Part shown: one piece after another, positions 16,590 to 24,245 of the stretch | Position numbering within the stretch: position 1 is the first letter of the stretch | Layout of the letters: each line of letters begins with the position of its first letter | Assembly: GCA_022820665.1 (NCBI GenBank) | Contig: JAJEFB010000019.1 | Location: 1 to 36,664, forward strand | DNA: 36,664 bases | Direction: 5' to 3' | Origin: Anaerolineae bacterium | Lineage (GTDB): Bacteria > Chloroflexota > Anaerolineae > Aggregatilineales > Phototrophicaceae | The notes under the pieces: generated by a model | What the model saw: only the letters and a program-made list of their open reading frames with translations | The model's database searches: none | Told to the model about the DNA's origin: nothing | Made by a program: the position numbers and the translations under genes

Positions 16590-17636
16590 CTATTCCACGC
16601 CGCGCAAATCCAGTTCGTCGGCAAAATGGCAGGCGGCGAAATGGTCCCGCCCGACCTCGGTCCAAGCCGGTTCCTGTTCCCTGCAAATATCTTGCGCGTA
16701 ACGGCAACGCGGATGGAAATAACAGCCGGAGGGCGGATCAGCCGGGTTCGCCACTTCACCGGGGAGAATAATACGATCCATCTTGATCTCGGGGTCGGTT
16801 GTCGGCACGGCCGATAACAAGGCTTCGGTATAGGGGTGTTTGGGATCCGCAAATAGCGCCTCGGTATCGGCCATTTCCACCAGTTGTCCCACGTACATGA
16901 CCCCGACGCGGTCGGAAATATGCTCAACCACGGAAAGATCGTGAGCGATGAACAGGAAGGTCAAGTCGAATTCTTCTTGCAGATCCTCGAGCAAGTTCAG
17001 GATTTGCGCCTGAATCGAGACATCAAGCGCGGAGACCGCTTCGTCACAGACAATCAGCCGCGGGCTCGGCGCGAGCGATCGCGCGATCCCGATGCGTTGG
17101 CGCTGCCCGCCGGAAAAGGCATGTGGATAGCGATTAAGATGGCGGATATCCAAACCGACTCGATCCATCAACTCTCGCACGCGGTCTTGAATCTGGCGCT
17201 TGTCCGCCAGCAGCTTATTGTTGCGGATTGGCTCGGCAATGATGTCCAATACGGTCATGCGGGGATCCAGCGAGGAGTAGGGGTCTTGAAAGATCATGTG
17301 AAAATGCCTGCGGACCTCGCGGAGCTCCTTCTTTTCCATGTTGGCGATATCAACTTCTTCTCCATCGGGAAGGCGGAAGATGATCTGGCCCTCGGTGGGA
17401 TTGATCGCTCGGACGATGCAGCGCCCGAGTGTTGTCTTCCCGCTGCCAGATTCGCCGACAAGCCCGAATGTCTCGCCCTCGCGGATCTGAAAGCTGACGC
17501 CGTCGACTGCCCTGACATGCCCTTGTACGGTGCGCAGGAAGCCTTTTTCGATGGGAAAGTGCTTTTTCAGATCTCGAACTTCGAGCAGAACTTCATCGTT
17601 CCGCTCTTTTGCGGGTTCTTCCAGCGCCTTAAGCAT
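16590..17636 (-). CDS. ABC importer ATPase, OppF/DppF type
   Basis: This 348-residue ATPase has Walker [10 protein letters not shown] (61-69), signature [14 protein letters not shown], Walker [13 protein letters not shown], and the C-terminal oligopeptide-transporter extension with Cys-rich [15 protein letters not shown]. Full length for OppF. I chose the ATG at 17636, which overlaps the upstream ATPase stop by eight bases. A TTG at 17678 would lengthen it by 14 residues and lies deeper in the previous gene. It should pair with the OppD-type ATPase and power the permeases encoded at 4129-6285. These ATPases sit 10 kb from their permeases but share the same type of operator. Confidence 0.92.
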   Translation of the reverse strand: MLKALEEPAKERNDEVLLEVRDLKKHFPIEKGFLRTVQGHVRAVDGVSFQIREGETFGLVGESGSGKTTLGRCIVRAINPTEGQIIFRLPDGEEVDIANMEKKELREVRRHFHMIFQDPYSSLDPRMTVLDIIAEPIRNNKLLADKRQIQDRVRELMDRVGLDIRHLNRYPHAFSGGQRQRIGIARSLAPSPRLIVCDEAVSALDVSIQAQILNLLEDLQEEFDLTFLFIAHDLSVVEHISDRVGVMYVGQLVEMADTEALFADPKHPYTEALLSAVPTTDPEIKMDRIILPGEVANPADPPSGCYFHPRCRYAQDICREQEPAWTEVGRDHFAACHFADELDLRGVE

Positions 17637-18651
17637 AGACCGGCTCACTCTCTTCGTTGTGAAGGTAGCAGCGGACAAAATGTTGCTCGCCCATATCTAT
17701 CAGGGCGGGTACAGCGGCATCACAGGTACCGGCGATGAACTCGTCGCAGCGGGACGCGAATCCACATTCCGCCGGCGGATTCATGGGCACCGGTACGTTC
17801 CCGCGAATGGCATCGAGGCGGCCGCGCCCGCGGTTGCCCAGACGCGGTATCGACTTCAGCAGGCGCCGCGTGTAGGGGTGCATGGGATTTTTGAACAACT
17901 CTATCGTCGACGCGCGCTCGACCACGCGCCCCAGGTACATCACGTTCACTTCGTCAGCGATTTCGGCGATCACGCCCAGGTCGTGGGTGATATACATGAT
18001 GGCCATGCCAAATTGTTCTTGAAGCTCCTTCATCAATTCCAGGATTTGAGCCTGAACCGTGACATCCAAGGCTGTAGTCGGCTCGTCGGCGATCAAGAGC
18101 GAAGGACTGCAAGATAGCGCCATCGCGATCATCGCGCGTTGGCGCATGCCGCCCGACAATTGATGGGGGTATTCGTCAAATCGCTGGGCGGGATTGGATA
18201 TACCAACGCGGTTGATCATGTCCAGCGCGAGTTCTTTGGCCTCGCGCTTGTTTTTGGTGATGTGCAGCAGGATGGCCTCGATAATCTGTTTTCCGATCGT
18301 ATGCACCGGGGACAAGCTGGTCATCGGTTCCTGAAAAACCATGGAGATCTCTTTGCCGCGAATGGCGCGTATCTCCCGGCTTCGCGGGTCTAACTGAAGC
18401 AGATCCACGATTGCGCCGTCGCTCTGCCGCAGCAGGATTTCGCCGGATTCAACCCTACCCGGGGGCGGCACGATCTGCAGGATTGATTGTGCGGTGACGC
18501 TCTTGCCGGAGCCTGATTCGCCAATGATGCCGACAGTTTGATGAGCGGCAATATTAAAATCGACGCCGTCAACCGCCTTGAGCGTACCCTCTGGCAACTC
18601 AAAATAGGTGCGCAGGTTCCGCACTTCCAGGGCGCTGTCGCTTGACTGCAT
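17629..18651 (-). CDS. ABC importer ATPase, OppD/DppD type
   Basis: This 340-residue ATPase has Walker A GESGSGKS (44-51), signature [15 protein letters not shown], Walker [13 protein letters not shown] and the C-terminal Opp-type extension ([15 protein letters not shown]). The start is the ATG at 18651. A longer in-frame version from 18702 would cross the promoter and operator at 18685-18713, so it is rejected. It is the first gene of a leftward unit with OppF and the small membrane protein. Together with the family-5 binding protein and DppBC it completes one importer. Confidence 0.92.
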   Translation of the reverse strand: MQSSDSALEVRNLRTYFELPEGTLKAVDGVDFNIAAHQTVGIIGESGSGKSVTAQSILQIVPPPGRVESGEILLRQSDGAIVDLLQLDPRSREIRAIRGKEISMVFQEPMTSLSPVHTIGKQIIEAILLHITKNKREAKELALDMINRVGISNPAQRFDEYPHQLSGGMRQRAMIAMALSCSPSLLIADEPTTALDVTVQAQILELMKELQEQFGMAIMYITHDLGVIAEIADEVNVMYLGRVVERASTIELFKNPMHPYTRRLLKSIPRLGNRGRGRLDAIRGNVPVPMNPPAECGFASRCDEFIAGTCDAAVPALIDMGEQHFVRCYLHNEESEPVYA

Positions 18652-18684
18652 ATTCACCGATGGTTTGCCTGTCCAGTTTGTCCT

Positions 18685-18713
18685 ATTGTAGACAATCAAC
18701 AAACGATTGACAA
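18685..18713 (-). promoter_or_regulatory. Promoter with GntR-type operator before the ATPase genes
   Basis: Read on the minus strand, TTGTCA (18713-18708) and TACAAT (18690-18685) are 17 bases apart. The palindrome ATTGTCTACAAT (18696-18685) covers the -10 box, exactly as at 216-245. The start codon at 18651 lies about 34 bases beyond the -10 box. Confidence 0.75.
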
Positions 18714-18833
18714 GAAGCAGGGTAGCGGAGGCAGGACAATCGCTTCAAATTACAAAACCCGCGCCTAGCCCACAAGATTTTAACTACCGAGGACACCGAG
18801 ATTTAAGCTCTTGCCTGCCAAAAAGGAGAGGAT

Positions 18834-18986
18834 GTAGGGGCGTTTGACGGTTCGTGTCTACGCGACCCGCTGGATCGCCCGACGAGTAGAAACTGATGAG
18901 TATCGGGCGACTGACGGTCAGTGTCTACGCGACTCAGCGAGTCGCCCCTACTCCTGTCAGGTAATTGTTGTTCTTTGTTCCAACCG
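18834..18986. repeat. Dispersed intergenic repeat, copy B
   Basis: The gap from 18714 to 19048 has no gene. It holds a repeat bounded by GTAGGGGCG (18834-18842) and CGCCCCTAC (18943-18951), inverted copies of each other. Inside, GACGGTTC/GACGGTCA followed by GTGTCTACGCGAC occurs twice (18854-18866 and 18921-18933), with the core GCCCGACGAGTAGAAACTGA between them, shared with 11170-11206. The tail to CAACCG (18986) is the inverse of 11114-11143. It could fold into a long hairpin. Its origin is unknown. Confidence 0.7.
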
Positions 18987-19048
18987 ACAAGGATACGCTC
19001 CTGAATAAAAACAGGCTCGACGGGCGAGCCTGCAAGTCATTTCCTATG

Positions 19049-19122
19049 TGGGCGATATAAGACTCGAACTTATAACCTCCCGGGTGTAAACCGGACGCTC
19101 TAACCAATTGAGCTAATCGCCC
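19049..19122 (-). tRNA. tRNA-Val (anticodon TAC)
   Basis: The minus strand folds as a 74-base cloverleaf: acceptor GGGCGAT/ATCGCCC, D stem GCTC/GAGC, anticodon stem TCCGG/CCGGG with loop TTTACAC, T stem ATAAG/CTTAT with TTCGAGT, discriminator A. The loop gives anticodon TAC, valine. The 3' CCA is not encoded. A promoter lies just upstream at 19163-19134. Confidence 0.95.
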
Positions 19123-19133
19123 CGACATTGCTT

Positions 19134-19163
19134 ATTTTAGCTGCGCAGCAGTGAATTCGTCAA
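19134..19163 (-). promoter_or_regulatory. Promoter of tRNA-Val
   Basis: On the minus strand TTGACG (19163-19158) and TAAAAT (19139-19134) are 18 bases apart, with the tRNA 5' end 12 bases after the -10 box. It lies in the short gap after dcd. Confidence 0.55.
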
Positions 19164-19175
19164 GGTTGGTTTCGC

Positions 19176-19730
19176 TCACATGCGCGGGGGCGTGACGCCC
19201 GTTTGTCCCTGGTATTTGCCTTTTTTGTCGGCATAAGACTGCTCGCAGGCGTCGTCGGCCTCGAAGAACAAGACCTGGGCGAGACCCTCGTTGGCGTAGA
19301 CCTTGGCCGGCAGGGGGGTGGTATTGCTGATTTCCAGGGTGACGAAGCCTTCCCACTCCGGCTCAAAAGGGGTGACGTTAACGATCAAGCCGCAGCGGGC
19401 GTAAGTGGATTTGCCCAGGCAAACCGTCAAGACATTGCGCGGGATGCGGAAGTATTCGACGGAACGCGACAAGACGAAGGAATTGGGCGGGATGATGCAA
19501 ACATCGCCGCGGAAGTCCACAAAAGAAGCGTCGTCGAAATGTTTGGGATCGACAATCGCCGAACGCACATTGGTAAATATCTTGAACTCGTCCGAGACCC
19601 GCAGGTCGTAACCGTAGGAAGAAACGCCATAGCTAATGGCGCCTTCACGAACTTGCTGGTCGACGAAGGGTTCAATCATACGATGGTCGCGGGCCATTTT
19701 CTTGATCCAGTGGTCCGGTTTGAGTCCCAT
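19176..19730 (-). CDS. dcd: dCTP deaminase
   Basis: This 184-residue enzyme deaminates dCTP toward dUTP/dUMP for thymidylate synthesis. It shows [45 protein letters not shown], the catalytic Glu133 in TLEISN, and the C-terminal [18 protein letters not shown]. Length is standard. I chose the ATG at 19730 ([12 protein letters not shown]), the usual family start, with AAAGGGA about nine bases upstream. A start at 19790 would add 20 residues overlapping the end of argS. The gene follows argS by 23 bases. Whether it stops at dUTP or goes on to dUMP cannot be told from the motifs. Confidence 0.95.
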   Translation of the reverse strand: MGLKPDHWIKKMARDHRMIEPFVDQQVREGAISYGVSSYGYDLRVSDEFKIFTNVRSAIVDPKHFDDASFVDFRGDVCIIPPNSFVLSRSVEYFRIPRNVLTVCLGKSTYARCGLIVNVTPFEPEWEGFVTLEISNTTPLPAKVYANEGLAQVLFFEADDACEQSYADKKGKYQGQTGVTPPRM

Positions 19731-19753
19731 ATCTTTTGTCCCTTTGCCGCGGA

Positions 19754-21478
19754 TTACATGCGCTCGGGCGCTGACATGCCCATCAGACACAGCAGACGGT
19801 AAAACACCACGCCCGCCGCGCGGTAAAAGCGCAAGCGAGCCTTGGCGACGTCGCTTGGCACCTCGCTGTGCAAAACGCGCACCCGGTCATAGATCGGATG
19901 GAAGACAGCGGCGAGCTCACCCGCGAAAAAGGCGATCTTGTGCGGCTCATAATTCGTCACCGCTTGTTCGATCACATTGCCGAGCTCCAGCGCCTTGCGA
20001 ATGAACTTGAGTTCATCCCCTCCCAGCAAGCTCAAGTCCGCGCCGTCATCGTTGAATCCGCGTTCCTTCGCTTCCCGGAAGATGCCGGCACAGCGAACGT
20101 AGGCGTTCTGAATGTAGTATACCGGGTTCTCGTTGGACTGTTTCACGACCTGGTCGACATCGAAATCCAGTTGCGAATTGGGGCTGCGCGCCAGCATGTG
20201 GTAACGCACGGCGTCGGCGCTGGTCATCTCCACCAGTTCGTCCAGGGTATCAAAGTCCCCGGCGCGTTTGGATTGCTTGACTGTCTCGTACTCGCCAAGC
20301 GCCTCGTTCCAGCGAACTGCCCGCACCATTTGAATGAATATGACATGAATCGGGTCCGGGTTCATATTCAGCGCGCGAATGCCATGCTTGACCACCTGAG
20401 CCTGGGAAAAATGATCTGTGCCCAGCACGTTGACCGCGATGTCGAATCCGCGTTCCAGTTTGTCACAGTGATAGGCGATGTCCGGCAGCGTATATGTCGG
20501 TACGCCGTCGCTCTTGACCATGACGCGGTCTTTTTCGTCGCCAAACGCGCTACTGCGGAACCAGGTCGCTGGCTCGTAGCCCTTGGAAACGACATCGGCG
20601 ATTTCTTCATCGTCGGCGCCTTCCCAATGCGTCGACTGGTAGATATGGCCGTTCTCGCGCATCTCTTCCAGCACAGCCCAGATCCGCTCGGACTCGAAGA
20701 GCGATGTCTCGTTGTAAAAGCGATCGTGTTTGATGTCAATCGCCGCCAGGGAACGGTTGATCCATTGAAACATGCGCGCTTCGGCGATCTCCTTGAATTG
20801 CTCCCAGCCGGCCTCCTTGAGGGCATCGCCATGTTCTGCGGCTAGCTCGGCGGCAATTTCGATCAAGTATGCGCCCTGATAGTAGTCGGCCGGGAAGTCT
20901 ATGTCTGCGCCAAGCTGCTGCAAGTAGCGAGACATCAGGCTTTTGCCCAGCACGATCATCTGGTTGCCGGCGTTGTTGTAATAGTATTCGCGCTGCACGT
21001 CGTAGCCGGCCGCTTCCAGCAGGCGCGCCATGGCATCGCCGACAACGGCGTTACGGGTGTGGCCGATTGTGATGGGTCCGCTGGGATTGGCGCTGACGAA
21101 CTCGACCTGAGCCTTCTGGCCGGCGCCGATGTCAAGCTGGAAAAAATTCTCGCCCTCCTCAATGATTCGGTCAACTTGCTCTTTCATATACGATTCACTG
21201 AGAAAGCAATTGATGAATCCAGGCGGCGCGACCTCTATCTTGTCAATAAAGTCCGCCCTCGGGAGCGTTGCTGCGATCAGATTGGCTATCTCGAGTGGAT
21301 TCTTTCGCGCCAGTTTCGCCAAGCTCATGCCCGGGTACGAGAGATCGCCTTGTCCCGCGCGTTTTGGAGGGCTGACCGGCACGGGCGGAATCTCGAATTC
21401 AGGCAAGTCACCGCTATGAATTGCGCGCGCAAGCGCTTGTTCAATTAGCTGTTCCAGTTCTTTATTGAGTTGTTTCAA
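19754..21478 (-). CDS. argS: Arginyl-tRNA synthetase
   Basis: This 574-residue class I synthetase charges tRNA-Arg. It has the N-terminal additional domain, the HIGH-type motif in [17 protein letters not shown] (near 140), the YYYNNAGNQ segment, a KMSKS-region variant (VKQSKRAG), the family [12 protein letters not shown] and [12 protein letters not shown] blocks, and the C-terminal DALR anticodon domain ending in [13 protein letters not shown]. Length is typical. It is followed by dcd in the same direction. Nothing suggests damage. Confidence 0.96.
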   Translation of the reverse strand: MKQLNKELEQLIEQALARAIHSGDLPEFEIPPVPVSPPKRAGQGDLSYPGMSLAKLARKNPLEIANLIAATLPRADFIDKIEVAPPGFINCFLSESYMKEQVDRIIEEGENFFQLDIGAGQKAQVEFVSANPSGPITIGHTRNAVVGDAMARLLEAAGYDVQREYYYNNAGNQMIVLGKSLMSRYLQQLGADIDFPADYYQGAYLIEIAAELAAEHGDALKEAGWEQFKEIAEARMFQWINRSLAAIDIKHDRFYNETSLFESERIWAVLEEMRENGHIYQSTHWEGADDEEIADVVSKGYEPATWFRSSAFGDEKDRVMVKSDGVPTYTLPDIAYHCDKLERGFDIAVNVLGTDHFSQAQVVKHGIRALNMNPDPIHVIFIQMVRAVRWNEALGEYETVKQSKRAGDFDTLDELVEMTSADAVRYHMLARSPNSQLDFDVDQVVKQSNENPVYYIQNAYVRCAGIFREAKERGFNDDGADLSLLGGDELKFIRKALELGNVIEQAVTNYEPHKIAFFAGELAAVFHPIYDRVRVLHSEVPSDVAKARLRFYRAAGVVFYRLLCLMGMSAPERM

Positions 21479-21545
21479 GAGCGGCGTCTCTTTGCAGCTA
21501 AGCTTTGCAGGCGGCTTCGGATTCTATCAAAGTAGCGTCTGTAGG

Positions 21546-22286
21546 TTAACGGTGACTTCGCCACTCGGCATTTGACTCAGGCGCTGAGGCTATGCGCGAT
21601 TCGGTTCCGCCCGCTTTGCGCGCCCAGACCTTGTCGTAATCTTCCTCCCAGGCTTCAAATTCGATTGACAACATATCGCAGGCAGTTAAGATCTGCGCCA
21701 ATCGCGGGCGACTGAGGGTTCGGCCGGGCATCCAGCGCGTATCAATGCGGTTGCTCGTCAACAGCAAGCCACCCGGGCGGAGCACGCGAGCCAACTCCGC
21801 TAGCGCGGCTTCGGCATCGGGAAAGAACTCCAGGGATTCCAGGCAAGCGACGGCGTCGAAGGCGCCGTCCGGGAAGGGCAGGTCCATGGCGTCGCCGCGA
21901 GCCAGGGATATGAACTCGCCAAAGCGTTCTTGCCTGAGCTTCGATTCGGCGACATCGAGCATTTTGCGACTGTGATCCAGTCCGATCACATGCCCCTCGA
22001 AACGCCCGTTGCGGGCCATGAGCATGGGCAGACGCCCGGCGCCGGTAGCGACGTCCAGAATCAGCGGATCAACCTGGGGGCGGAGGCGATCGAGGAGCGG
22101 CTGCGCCAGCAGGAGTTGATCCGAATAGTCATCGAATTGTTTGACGCGGTCGTAACGACGGGCGTAGAGATCGTAAAGCCAGACAACGGCGCGCTTGCCG
22201 AGGTAGACGCCTTCCGTCTCTATGAGCAGCCACCAGATGAAAAAACACGCGATCGCGCCTGCGAGCAAGAACAAGAGAGGGCTCAT
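21546..22286 (-). CDS. Membrane-anchored class I SAM methyltransferase
   Basis: The 246-residue protein begins with one hydrophobic helix (residues 3-23), then a Rossmann methyltransferase fold. SAM-binding motif I is LILDVATGAGRLP (near 75-87), followed by GHVIGLDHSRKML, GDAMDLPFPDGAFDAVAC and LARVLRPGGLLLTSN, typical of UbiE/type-11 methyltransferases. The substrate is unknown. The anchor suggests a lipid or envelope molecule. GGGGAAG lies upstream of the ATG. It follows the ABC exporter by 35 bases and precedes argS. Confidence 0.85.
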   Translation of the reverse strand: MSPLLFLLAGAIACFFIWWLLIETEGVYLGKRAVVWLYDLYARRYDRVKQFDDYSDQLLLAQPLLDRLRPQVDPLILDVATGAGRLPMLMARNGRFEGHVIGLDHSRKMLDVAESKLRQERFGEFISLARGDAMDLPFPDGAFDAVACLESLEFFPDAEAALAELARVLRPGGLLLTSNRIDTRWMPGRTLSRPRLAQILTACDMLSIEFEAWEEDYDKVWARKAGGTESRIASAPESNAEWRSHR

Positions 22287-22321
22287 AAGAGGCTTCCCCG
22301 CATCTGTGCTCGCTGCGCTCC

Positions 22322-24121
22322 CTAGATAACTGAAAACAGATCCGCTTCACGGAACTGCATCTGGTAGAGCTTGGCATAGAGACCGCCTTGCGCTATCAGT
22401 TGATCATGACTGCCTAACTCGATTAGGCGTCCCGCATCGAGCACCGCGATCCGATGCGCGATGCGCACCGTGCTCAAGCGGTGGGCGATGATCAAAGTGG
22501 TGCGATTTCGCATCAGCTTGCCCAAGGCATCCTGGACTAATTGTTCGCTTTCGTTGTCCAGGCTGGAGGTGGCCTCGTCCAGGAGTAGAATGGCCGGGTC
22601 TTTCAGCAAGGCTCTGGCAATGGCGACGCGCTGCCGTTGCCCGCCGCTCAGCTTGACCCCACGCTCGCCGACAATCGTTTCGTAGCCCTTAGGCAGCGCG
22701 CTGATAAAGTCGTGCGCGTTGGCGGAGCGGGCGGCGGCGATCAATTCTTCTTCGTCCGCGTCCAGTTTTCCGTAGAGGATGTTCTCGCGGATGCTGCCGC
22801 CGAAGAGCAAGGTCTCCTGCGGCACGAGGCCAATTTGCCGCCGCAGGCTGCGCTGTGTCAGGTCGCGAATATCATGTCCATCAATGGAAATGGCGCCGGC
22901 ATCCGGGTCGTAAAAGCGCGGGATGAGGTTGAAGAGCGTGCTCTTTCCGGCGCCGCTGGGCCCGACAAGCGCGATGATTTCGCCGGCATCAATATTGAGG
23001 TTGACGCCGGAGAGCACTTCATTGCCTTCTTCATAGGAAAAGCTGAGGTCGCGCATTGAGATGCTGCCAGCAAGTTTGATCAGCGCTTTCGCGGGCGCTG
23101 AATCTTGAATATCGGGGACCGTATCAAGAATTTGGAAGACGCGTTTGGTCGCGCCGAGCGCTTCCTGGAATTGCGAATACAAGTTGATCAACCCGGCGAA
23201 GCTGCCCGCCACGGTCAAGCCATAGATCAGGAAGGCGATCAGCTCGCCCGCGCTCAGCCTGCCATCCAGCACTTCTCGCCCGCCGAACCACAAGATGAGC
23301 GCCAATCCCGCAAAGGCGAAGAAGCCGATGACAGGACCGACGATCGAGCGCAGGGTGAGCAACTTAACCGCGGCGCGAAAGGCGACCTCAATGGCTCGGT
23401 TGTAGCGGTTAACCTCATAGTTTTCACGGGCGAAACTCTTAACTTCGCGGATGTTCTGAAAGACTTCTTCGGCGACAACGGTGGCGCCGGCGATTTCGTC
23501 CTGGACGCGCGTACTCATGCGACGTATCGCCGATCCCAAAACGAAGCCGACGCCGACGATTATCGGCATCAGCACAACGATAAACAGGGTGAGACGCCAA
23601 TTGAGCCAGAACATGATGGCGATCGAGCCCAGCAGTGTCAGGGATTGCTGCATGAGCGTGCTGATATTGCCGGTCAAGACCGTGCGCACGACGGTGACGT
23701 CGGAGGAGATTCGGCTGACCAATTCACCGACGCGCCGATCGGTATAGAATCTGATTGACAGAAACTGCAAGTGGGCGTAAAGCTCTTGTCGGATGTCCAC
23801 GACGATCTTTTCGCCCACATAATTCAGGTTGTAATTCTGAACGAAGGCTGCAAGAGAGCGTAGCAAGAATACCAGCAGCAGAAACAGCGTAATCTCATCG
23901 AGCAGGGAAAGATTCGCGTCGTCAAAGACCGAATCGACCACGTCGCGTATGACCGCCGGGAAGACCAGGCTCAACCCGGCGCTGAGCATGACCCCAATGA
24001 TAGCCAGGGTCAGCCGAAACTTGTAGGGGGACAAATATGCCAGCACCCGGCGCCATTGCACCGGCGCGTCCGGGATTTCCCGAGGATCAAGAGAAGGCGC
24101 GCCGCGGCGAATCTGAATCAT
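22322..24121 (-). CDS. ABC exporter half-transporter (MsbA/lipid-type)
   Basis: This 599-residue protein fuses a six-helix exporter domain (about 25-310) to one ATPase domain (about 350-590). Visible motifs are Walker A GPSGAGKST, Q-loop LVPQETLLFGGSIRENILYG, signature LSGGQRQRVAIARAL, Walker B ILLLDEATSSLD and the switch histidine in IIAHRLSTV. It should act as a homodimer. MsbA-like lipid, peptide or drug export is possible. The neighbouring methyltransferase does not settle it. Confidence 0.92.
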   Translation of the reverse strand: MIQIRRGAPSLDPREIPDAPVQWRRVLAYLSPYKFRLTLAIIGVMLSAGLSLVFPAVIRDVVDSVFDDANLSLLDEITLFLLLVFLLRSLAAFVQNYNLNYVGEKIVVDIRQELYAHLQFLSIRFYTDRRVGELVSRISSDVTVVRTVLTGNISTLMQQSLTLLGSIAIMFWLNWRLTLFIVVLMPIIVGVGFVLGSAIRRMSTRVQDEIAGATVVAEEVFQNIREVKSFARENYEVNRYNRAIEVAFRAAVKLLTLRSIVGPVIGFFAFAGLALILWFGGREVLDGRLSAGELIAFLIYGLTVAGSFAGLINLYSQFQEALGATKRVFQILDTVPDIQDSAPAKALIKLAGSISMRDLSFSYEEGNEVLSGVNLNIDAGEIIALVGPSGAGKSTLFNLIPRFYDPDAGAISIDGHDIRDLTQRSLRRQIGLVPQETLLFGGSIRENILYGKLDADEEELIAAARSANAHDFISALPKGYETIVGERGVKLSGGQRQRVAIARALLKDPAILLLDEATSSLDNESEQLVQDALGKLMRNRTTLIIAHRLSTVRIAHRIAVLDAGRLIELGSHDQLIAQGGLYAKLYQMQFREADLFSVI

Positions 24122-24245
24122 GTTTAGTTCTCGACAGATAGTGGTCAGATATTGGCTGTAGACCGGTATCCCGTACGGCGGGACGGGTTTCGCCCGGGAC
24201 TAAGGGCTTGTTTAGGCGGGACGAGGCATTCCAGCGCTGCGTCGT

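Noticed and set aside
19868..20845. 325-codon open frame on the plus strand
   Set aside because: It is fully antisense to argS, whose motifs are clear.
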